DNA of 64,000 nucleotides from the NCBI GenBank assembly GCA_047974745.1, contig JBKECO010000004.1, forward strand, positions 31,619 to 95,618. Direction: 5' to 3'. The notes under the pieces are model-generated. The model had not been told where the DNA came from. It saw only the letters and a list, made by a program, of their open reading frames with translations, and did no database searches. The stretch is from JBKECO01 sp047974745 (GTDB lineage: Bacteria; Bacillota; Clostridia; Lachnospirales; Lachnospiraceae). Numbering within the stretch: the first letter of the stretch is position 1; the number at the start of each line of letters is the position of its first letter. Positions 57,749 through 64,000 of this stretch are shown in pieces. Position numbers and translations under genes: made by a program.

Positions 57749-60601
57749 CTATTTCTTTAGTTTCAGAGCTAATCGCAGTACTTTTACGCCGGAGAAAACT
57801 GTTGTAAACGTCAGTCCAATGTACAAAACGGTTGTAAAAACGTCGTTTCTTTCCATGATTTCGGTGGGTGGCTCTGCCCCCATGATATTGGATCCCGAAT
57901 CTGAGTCCTCTGCTGTTTCAGAATCAGTCTCTGCTGTATCATCTTCGTTTGTTTCCGCTTCTGTAGTCTTGCTATCCGTTTCCGGTACATCCTCAGCTTC
58001 TTCCTTATCATCTGAAGTTGTAATAGCAGGACTTGTTGTATCTTGTGTGCCACCCTGGTAAGTCGGATCGATCGTAATGCCATCTTCATCAGTGTTGATC
58101 TCAGGATCCTCAATGATTGTCACATTCCCGGATACTGCAGCCTGAACTGTGATCAGACACTCTGCTGTAAGCGCACTTCCATCCTTTGTTGATGCAGTGA
58201 CAATTGCGGTTCCAGGCGTACGAGCCCTGATTTTTCCATTATCATCTACAGTGATCACCTCAGAATTCGAGGAATTCCAGGCGATACCCTGTTCGCTTGC
58301 TTCCGATGGCGAAATCACCGCTTGCAATTCCTGTGACTGCCCGACCCTAAGTGACAACTGTTTATGAGACAGATTGATCACTGCTGCCCGAATCTTCACT
58401 GTGACAGAAATCTGTAGTGACAAATTACTTCCGTCCGTTGTAGACACCGTAATAATTGACTGACCTGCATTCACAGGAATTAGTTTACCATTCTTATCCA
58501 CCTCAAGGACTGCAAGGTTCGATGACGTAAACTGAAGCTCCTGTGACTTTGCATCAGCAGGCTGAACCTTTACTTGAATGCTTTTGTCCTCATCATTCCA
58601 AATCTCCAGAAAGTGAGTTCCGTTCTGTTCCGTATATCCGGACTGTCCTGCCATATCAAAAGCGATGGATGTAGTTGTTGTTGCTATATCATTTGTGAAT
58701 GCTTTGATTCTTGCTGTCATGGAACTATTGCCAAGGTCATACCAGGTACCATTAACTTGCTTATAGCTTTGTCCAGATTCAGTTGCATTAAAAAAGGAAA
58801 TCCAGGATCCGTTGGCATAAGTGGCGTCCATAAACACATTGATCGGTTTACTGCTTTCTTTCGATAGCGTAAATACGACAGCAAAAGTATCTCCTGCTTT
58901 CAATTCTATCTGCTCATCCAATGGAATCGTATAATATCCCACAAACGAAGTAGATCCAGTCTGAGGCGTAGAAAGCATAGGCGTTCCACTTACAGGACTC
59001 AAAGAATCTGTCGGGTTCTTATATATTTGAATTTCATAATTCACTGCGGTATCATACAATGCGATCGAAACAGCAGATAAGGTCTGTGTACTGGTTCCGG
59101 ATTCATCGGAAACATGAAAAACATTAGCAACAGAAGATCCGCTGGCTATCCTGGTATCATTGCTGTTTGGATAAGAGCAGTTATATGCGCCATAGGTTCC
59201 GTCATACTGGTAATTGTTGTCATAATCCGCTGCAGATGCAAAATCGAATATGAAAGCACGGGCACGATTAATAGCCGCATTACTTGTATTCACAGAGCTG
59301 TCTTCATAGGATATATAAAAATATCCCTGATCTCCCCAGCCGGTACCATAGCTATTCTTTGCGATCCATGCACCATCCTTCGAAGGCTTTTCTTCATGAT
59401 TAAAATTATCTTTGCTGTAGTTATCGTCCCATCCAACGATTGTTACAGAATGATTGTTTGCCATATGTGGGTTCAGTGGAAAATAATATGCTTTCGTGTC
59501 CTGATTGTAATAGAGCTGATTGTAATAGAGATTGATGGCCGCCCCACCGTATTTTAGGATCATCTGCTTTACAGATTGAACAGCATCTGTGTCGCTAAAA
59601 TTGATCCAATATGCATTTTCCAAAACCGCTTCATTCTGATTATAAGCCATTGCATCATCAAAAATCGATTCTGCCGTAAGTTCCTCCATCCGTAACGTGG
59701 ATTCCTTTGCTGCACCGACCCAGTTCGCCATTGCAAATGTTGAAAAAATCGTAGACGAACCAACCGTCAGATAGTCTGATGATGAGGTATTGACAGTTGC
59801 ATCACCAGCCGTGTTCCCCATTGGATCCACCGCCGTATGATAAAAATAATATAAAAGCTGCGCTTCGGAAAGATCCAGCGAAGCCGCATCGTTAACCATT
59901 CCAGGCAGTCTTACTCCTTGATATAGTAAAGACTGTTCCCCTGCTGCCATTGATGTGAATGCCCAGCAGGAATTAAAAAGCTGCGTCCGTACCGGTGTGA
60001 CTAGGGATGTACCTCTTGGATCATAAACTGAGTCCTGCACTTGCGGAGTGTTTTTACCATTTGCCACAGTGTCATAGACAATATTTTGATATTCGTTTAC
60101 AGCCGCAGCATAGTCCGTGATTCCAATCGCTTCGATTTCATCCGAAATAGATGGAATCGTAACTTCGGCCTCCGGAAATGATTTCAGATCCGGTTCCAAT
60201 GCAGATTCTTCTGCCTTTTCTTCTTCTGTCAGAGGTCTGCCCAAAACATAATCCAACTGCTGCCCGGCTTCTTTGGTCTCATTCTCCGTGGCAATCTCCG
60301 TCGTGGTCTCTGCTTCCGACTCGGTCTCTGCTTCCGATGTAATATCTGGTACCGCTTCGGTCTCTGTTTCCGTTTCCGATTCCGTCGTGATCAGTGAAAC
60401 AGTTTCAGTCTCTGTTTCCGTTTCCGATTCCAACCTGATCTCTGGCACAGTTTCAGTCTCTGCTTCCATTGCTGCTTCCGTACTTATTTGTATCGGAGCA
60501 ACTGTCGCTTTGACACTTACAGCACGAAAGAGAAGCATGCCTATAACAGCAAGAAGTATGCATATTTTTTGTATTTTCTTTCGTTTCTTAAAACTCAACA
60601 A
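57749..60601 (-). CDS. Surface-anchored papain-family (C1A) cysteine protease with lectin-like and Ig-like domains
   Basis: Signal segment (ILLAVIGMLLFRAVSVKA), a Thr/Glu repeat stretch (about 45-110), then a C1A peptidase: oxyanion Gln207 in PVRTQLFNSCWAFTS, nucleophile Cys212, His384 in NNHSVTIVGWDDNY, Asn416 in AKNSYGTGWGDQG. It is followed by a lectin-like domain (YGAYNCSYPNSND ... VFTLSKESSKPINV), two Big_2 Ig-like domains (EVDKNGKLIPVNAGQSIITV and VDDNGKIRARTPGTAIVTAS) and an acidic linker, and ends with a membrane helix and LRLALKLKK, without LPXTG. Length 950, TTG start at 60601 after AAAGGG. Likely processes host, dietary or surface proteins outside the cell. Confidence 0.9.
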   Translation of the reverse strand: MLSFKKRKKIQKICILLAVIGMLLFRAVSVKATVAPIQISTEAAMEAETETVPEIRLESETETETETVSLITTESETETETEAVPDITSEAETESEAETTTEIATENETKEAGQQLDYVLGRPLTEEEKAEESALEPDLKSFPEAEVTIPSISDEIEAIGITDYAAAVNEYQNIVYDTVANGKNTPQVQDSVYDPRGTSLVTPVRTQLFNSCWAFTSMAAGEQSLLYQGVRLPGMVNDAASLDLSEAQLLYYFYHTAVDPMGNTAGDATVNTSSSDYLTVGSSTIFSTFAMANWVGAAKESTLRMEELTAESIFDDAMAYNQNEAVLENAYWINFSDTDAVQSVKQMILKYGGAAINLYYNQLYYNQDTKAYYFPLNPHMANNHSVTIVGWDDNYSKDNFNHEEKPSKDGAWIAKNSYGTGWGDQGYFYISYEDSSVNTSNAAINRARAFIFDFASAADYDNNYQYDGTYGAYNCSYPNSNDTRIASGSSVANVFHVSDESGTSTQTLSAVSIALYDTAVNYEIQIYKNPTDSLSPVSGTPMLSTPQTGSTSFVGYYTIPLDEQIELKAGDTFAVVFTLSKESSKPINVFMDATYANGSWISFFNATESGQSYKQVNGTWYDLGNSSMTARIKAFTNDIATTTTSIAFDMAGQSGYTEQNGTHFLEIWNDEDKSIQVKVQPADAKSQELQFTSSNLAVLEVDKNGKLIPVNAGQSIITVSTTDGSNLSLQISVTVKIRAAVINLSHKQLSLRVGQSQELQAVISPSEASEQGIAWNSSNSEVITVDDNGKIRARTPGTAIVTASTKDGSALTAECLITVQAAVSGNVTIIEDPEINTDEDGITIDPTYQGGTQDTTSPAITTSDDKEEAEDVPETDSKTTEAETNEDDTAETDSETAEDSDSGSNIMGAEPPTEIMERNDVFTTVLYIGLTFTTVFSGVKVLRLALKLKK

Positions 60602-60651
60602 CTCTGCAACCCTTTCATTCTAACACAAATGTCAATGACATATCACTTTCT

Positions 60652-60679
60652 ATTATAAACATATTGATGAAACTGTCAA
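60652..60679 (-). promoter_or_regulatory. Sigma-A promoter of the protease gene
   Basis: On the minus strand TTGACA (60679-60674), 16-base spacer, TATAAT (60657-60652), both perfect consensus boxes. Confidence 0.9.
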
Positions 60680-60680
60680 A

Positions 60681-60711
60681 GGGAATCTCAATACAAACGC
60701 ATGAGATTCCC
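60681..60711 (-). terminator. Hairpin after htrA
   Basis: GGGAATCTCA and TGAGATTCCC (60681-60690 with 60702-60711) form a perfect 10-bp stem with an 11-base loop. Only TTTGACA follows on the minus strand, and this is the -35 box of the protease promoter, so termination may be incomplete. Confidence 0.7.
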
Positions 60712-60742
60712 ACAAAATAAATAGCATTTCCTGAATATTACA

Positions 60743-62203
60743 CTATTTTGTTCCAAGCGTCAGCTCGAGAACGATCTCCTGATACTCTCCGCCTATAGCT
60801 CTTTGCACCTTTACCTCTATTGTTTGACCGGCTGCATAATACTGTAGTAGTTCCTGCATATCCTCCATAGAGGTAATGGTACGTCCGTCAAAACTGGTGA
60901 TGATGTCTCCATTTATAATGCCAGCTGCCTCAGCTGCTTCCCCAGGAACGACCTGGGTAATATAGATTCCACCCGGCATATTATAGGTCGAAGCGACAGC
61001 ATCCGTAACATCGATTCCAGAGATACCAAGATATCCAGTATCCGATGCATCTACCACCTCGCGGGTAATCAGTTGCTCGATAATTGGAATTGCTGTTGCC
61101 GATGGAATTGCATATCCCATACCTTCCACACTGGTATCCGAATACTTAGCAGAATTGATACCGATGACCTCGCCCTGCATATTGAGGAGTGCACCTCCGC
61201 TATTCCCGGGATTGATGGCTGCATCCGTCTGAATCAATAGATTTTTTATAGTAGACCCATCCAGCTCACTCTGAATCTCGACCTCTCTGTCAACTGCACT
61301 GATTACACCGGTTGTAACAGATTGTCCATATCCAAGTGCATTTCCGATTGCAATCGCAGATTCCCCGACCTTCAAATCGGAAGAATCTCCAAATGTCGCT
61401 GTGCGTATCGATGATTTTGTTTCATTGCTGATATCCTTTAGTTTCACTCGAACAACTGCCAGGTCAGTGGCTGCATCCGTTCCTTTAATTTCAGCACTTA
61501 CGGTTGAGTCATCCACAAATGTCACACTTAAACTCTGGGCATCTGCAATCACATGATTATTCGTTGCGATGTAAAGGTACTCATCATCCTGCGTTACAAT
61601 AATCCCTGACCCGATGCTTTCACTCTGGTACTCCTGGGACTCTCCAAAAAAATCATACTGTGTCGTAAGTCCCTCATTTGTAATAGAAACAATAGCCGGC
61701 ATTACTTCTGCTGCCACTCCGGACACATCCGTTACCGCGCCTGCCAAAGCATTGGCATCCTCCTGATCCGACACGACATTCTGCTCTGAGGTCTGCTCTC
61801 CTATTGTAATCGATGGTCTATTCACATCGGAATCACTTGTGATACTCTGGGAGGAATCATTGTTTCCAATCGCCTGATTCAGAAAAAATGTGGTTCCGGT
61901 AAAAACAGCTCCGGATATCACCCCGAATACCACTGCAATTACAGCGAATCTTGCAATTTTTTGACCTGTGTTTTGTTTCGTTCTCACTCCACTGGGATTT
62001 TGACCATCTCCCCGCACATCCTCTTCTTTCCCGTAACTATAATAATTCTGACTGTCATCATTCTCATTCTGATCCGATGTAACCTCTGATACGTCTGCAT
62101 GGTTCGCACTTGCGTCAACATAATCTGTACTATATACACTTCCATGGCTGTTATAGCTCTCACCATATCCAGCACCATTGTCACTGCTATTTTGATTGTC
62201 CAT
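60743..62203 (-). CDS. HtrA/DegP-like membrane-anchored serine protease
   Basis: Envelope quality-control protease. An 80-residue Asn/Ser/Asp-rich cytoplasmic N-terminus is followed by one membrane helix (about 84-108). The trypsin-like domain has His217 (ATNNHVI), Asp247 (DAATDLAVV) and Ser335 (NPGNSGGALL); one PDZ domain lies near 390-480 (GYLGISGIDV ... GGIYITQVVPGEAAEAAGI). Length 486. AAAGGAG before the ATG. It stands between terminators downstream of the LCP gene and just before the protease gene. Confidence 0.94.
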   Translation of the reverse strand: MDNQNSSDNGAGYGESYNSHGSVYSTDYVDASANHADVSEVTSDQNENDDSQNYYSYGKEEDVRGDGQNPSGVRTKQNTGQKIARFAVIAVVFGVISGAVFTGTTFFLNQAIGNNDSSQSITSDSDVNRPSITIGEQTSEQNVVSDQEDANALAGAVTDVSGVAAEVMPAIVSITNEGLTTQYDFFGESQEYQSESIGSGIIVTQDDEYLYIATNNHVIADAQSLSVTFVDDSTVSAEIKGTDAATDLAVVRVKLKDISNETKSSIRTATFGDSSDLKVGESAIAIGNALGYGQSVTTGVISAVDREVEIQSELDGSTIKNLLIQTDAAINPGNSGGALLNMQGEVIGINSAKYSDTSVEGMGYAIPSATAIPIIEQLITREVVDASDTGYLGISGIDVTDAVASTYNMPGGIYITQVVPGEAAEAAGIINGDIITSFDGRTITSMEDMQELLQYYAAGQTIEVKVQRAIGGEYQEIVLELTLGTK

Positions 62204-62318
62204 TCTGGCGCTCCTTTGCTATATAAATTCTCATTGATTAAAAGTTCCCATTAATCATAGCTCTATACTGTGTTTTATTTGTGAAAACATGTCTTTGGCA
62301 CAGGCAGAGCGTTTTAAC

Positions 62319-62340
62319 ATCCTAGGAGTCCTCCTAGGAT
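62319..62340. promoter_or_regulatory. Perfect 22-base palindrome upstream of htrA
   Basis: ATCCTAGGA-GTCC-TCCTAGGAT, nine-base arms with a four-base centre, adjacent to the LCP terminator and about 116 bases before the htrA start. Could be a regulator binding site for htrA or part of the terminator region; no family recognised. Confidence 0.5.
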
Positions 62341-62343
62341 ATT

Positions 62344-62384
62344 AAAAAAAAGAACTACCAGAGTCTTTGCTCTGGAAGCTCTTC
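62344..62384 (-). terminator. Terminator of the LCP gene
   Basis: On the minus strand GAGCTTCCAGAG and CTCTGGTAGTTC pair around CAAAGA and are followed by eight T residues. Confidence 0.88.
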
Positions 62385-62406
62385 TTATATTGATTTCAGT
62401 TCATCA

Positions 62407-63549
62407 TCATTCCGCAGTGTCTAAGGTTGAATCTGTGGAACTCTCCGAGTTGTCACTTCCTGTTACCGGGTTTTGAATACGTGTAGCCGAATCCACGGTG
62501 CATCCTGTATAGTTTACAATTTCTTCACTGATCTTTGAAACTGTAGATGATATATCATTGGTATTCCCGAACAAGTATTTATGCAGATCCTGGACATTGG
62601 TCTCGAGATCACATGGCACAACGAGACTTCCCTTTGATCCAAAGGTTCCAGTCGTTAATGCAAATGGCCATCCCTGTGTTTCTTCTATGGAATAATCCAT
62701 AACATTTTTTGCCAGGCTAATCATGTCGGCAGCTGTATAGTTCGTGCTAATCTCATCAAACATGGTGTTGATAAATTCACTGATCGTTGTCAGACTTGAT
62801 CCTTTTGCTTTTTCAATCATTTTTGTAAGCACTGTTCTCTGTCTTTCCGTTCTTTTAAAATCATCCCCTGCAGTGTAACGGATTCGGCAGTATGCCAGCG
62901 CCTGAACACCATCTACTGTATAGGTTCCGCTGACTTCATCCAGCATCTGACTGTTCTTTCCGGTTACCTGATTGATTTCATCAATATAATTGTCATTCAT
63001 GATCTCAATTTCTTCTGCCGTCAGCTCAAGTTCGATCCCACCCAGAAGATCCACTGCATCCACCAGTGCACTGAAGTCAACCGATACATAATTTGTAATA
63101 TCCAGGTTGAGATTCTTATTCAATGCTGCAACAGCAGTCTTAGCTCCCCCATAAGAATATGCAGAATTGATCTTATTGTAAGTATCATCCTTTACATTCA
63201 TATATGTATCACGATAGACCGAAACGATCTTTACTTCTTTCGTATCATTATTGATACTGACGATCATAATACTATCACTGTTGCCACCGTCATAATTGCC
63301 GGTGCTTCGGTTATCAAGTCCGAACAGCGCAATGTTCGTATATCCGGACAGTACTTCTTTAGTTTCAGAGCTCAGGTCGATGTTGACCTCCTCAGTTGTG
63401 AATTCCTCCCCTGAAGAGTCTACTTTATCCAATGTCATGAATATGTATAGTCCCAGTACAAGTGCAAGCAGTACAATCAACTCAATAATAAAAATGATGA
63501 TTTTTTTATTACTTTTTTTCTTACCTCTTCGTTTTGTATTTGTAGCCAT
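62407..63549 (-). CDS. LytR-CpsA-Psr family cell-wall glycopolymer ligase
   Basis: Membrane-anchored phosphotransferase that attaches teichoic-acid-like or capsular polymers to peptidoglycan. Basic N-terminus KRRGKKKSNKK, one membrane helix (about 18-39), then the LCP domain: ALFGLDNRSTG, NSDSIMIVSINNDTKEVKIVS, VYRDTYMNV, and FSALVDAVDLLGGIELEL with conserved Asp/Arg residues that bind the polyprenyl pyrophosphate. Start ATG 63549 with GGAG four to eight bases upstream rather than the ATG seven codons earlier. Length 380, with a Ser/Thr/Asp-rich tail. Confidence 0.93.
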   Translation of the reverse strand: MATNTKRRGKKKSNKKIIIFIIELIVLLALVLGLYIFMTLDKVDSSGEEFTTEEVNIDLSSETKEVLSGYTNIALFGLDNRSTGNYDGGNSDSIMIVSINNDTKEVKIVSVYRDTYMNVKDDTYNKINSAYSYGGAKTAVAALNKNLNLDITNYVSVDFSALVDAVDLLGGIELELTAEEIEIMNDNYIDEINQVTGKNSQMLDEVSGTYTVDGVQALAYCRIRYTAGDDFKRTERQRTVLTKMIEKAKGSSLTTISEFINTMFDEISTNYTAADMISLAKNVMDYSIEETQGWPFALTTGTFGSKGSLVVPCDLETNVQDLHKYLFGNTNDISSTVSKISEEIVNYTGCTVDSATRIQNPVTGSDNSESSTDSTLDTAE

Positions 63550-63810
63550 TTTTTCTCCAATCCCACACATAGGTTCATCTTATGCTCAGCAAATTTTCAA
63601 CATAATTAAAAATAATATATCCTTTTTAAGGACAGATGTCAACGTTTCAATTATTTTGATTTTTTGAAAAAGTCGGGAGTTTGACAGTTAATTGAATAGA
63701 AAATACCTCGCAGGCCGCATAAAGCCTGTATTTTTATGTCAAATTTTTATTATATTTATGTAGCTATTTATGGCTATGTGTGATATAATAAGGGTGATGG
63801 AGGTGTACAT

Positions 63811-64000
63811 ATGAAATTAACTGTAAGTAAATCAAAAAATTCTGCATCCTTTTATGTTCAGAAAACGATTCGCAAACCTAATGGCAGCGTTACCACCGTA
63901 ACCATTGAGAAACTTGGTAATCTCACAGAGGTTACAACAAAAGCCGGTGGGAAAGATCCTTATGTCTGGGCTCAAGAATACGTAAACGAGCTTAATCGAA
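63811..64000 (+). mobile_element. IS1634-type transposase gene, 5-prime part
   Basis: The reading frame opens MKLTVSKSKNSASFYVQKTI and continues with KLGNLTEVTTKAGGKDPYVW, resembling N-termini of IS1634/IS4-group transposases. It has GATGGAGG before the ATG and a TATAAT at 63784-63789, and is cut by the right edge of the window. The upstream stretch 63664-63780 contains GCAGGC/GCCTGT hairpin sequence, where the left end of the insertion sequence may lie; terminal inverted repeats cannot be checked because the other end is missing. Confidence 0.75.

Overview
The window reads as a chromosomal segment of a Gram-positive anaerobe of the class Clostridia, most likely the family Lachnospiraceae. 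Support comes from moderate-to-low GC, AGGAGG-type ribosome binding sites, near-consensus sigma-A promoters, a T-box leader before valS, a CIRCE operator before clpB, lipoprotein signal peptides, and small families typical of this group (DUF4250, DUF975, DUF1653). This assignment is inference; no rRNA or tRNA gene was seen. Almost all genes lie on the minus strand.

Layout. 0-2.4 kb: truncated mutY, then two plus-strand single genes (crotonase, proC). 2.4-9.8 kb: minus-strand run of lon, engB, a zinc/manganese-type ABC importer (binding protein, ATPase, permease), a parvulin foldase, a DUF4250 protein and a zinc alcohol dehydrogenase. 9.9-13.3 kb: protein quality-control block tig, clpP, clpX, each separated by a hairpin. 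13.5-19.9 kb: one operon for a DUF975 membrane protein, an OmpR/histidine-kinase pair and a MacAB-like exporter. 20-24.5 kb: DJ-1 and CYTH proteins, DUF1653, a membrane coiled-coil protein, and a Ktr/Trk potassium uptake pair. 24.5-30.6 kb: a branched-chain amino acid type importer (livK, then livHMGF plus a cytidylate-kinase-like gene) with an unusually structured 750-base gap between livK and livH.

30.7-31.9 kb holds no convincing canonical gene but many repeats: a duplicated 218-base element with TTTGGAC/GTCCAAA inverted pairs and two short tandem arrays. It is followed by a nuclease-like gene whose best-placed start codon is ACG. 32.9-38.8 kb is an oligopeptide importer operon (oppB-C-D-F-A). 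Its binding protein appears circularly permuted: the segment that normally forms the C-terminus of OppA sits directly after the lipoprotein linker. I consider this the most striking observation in the window.

39-49 kb: a small conserved protein, a secreted beta-helix protein, clpB, a nitroreductase, a zinc-ribbon/TPR membrane protein with a 48-residue upstream partner, and valS with its T-box leader. 49-53 kb: an RND exporter with a long coiled-coil insertion. 53-63.6 kb: mostly cell-surface genes (lipoprotein amidase, FN3/glucosaminidase, papain-like protease with Ig-like domains, HtrA, LytR-CpsA-Psr protein) plus carbamate kinase. The right edge cuts an IS1634-type transposase gene.

Common themes are proteostasis (lon, clpX, clpP, tig, clpB, htrA, parvulin), ABC import of amino acids, peptides and metals, and envelope maintenance.
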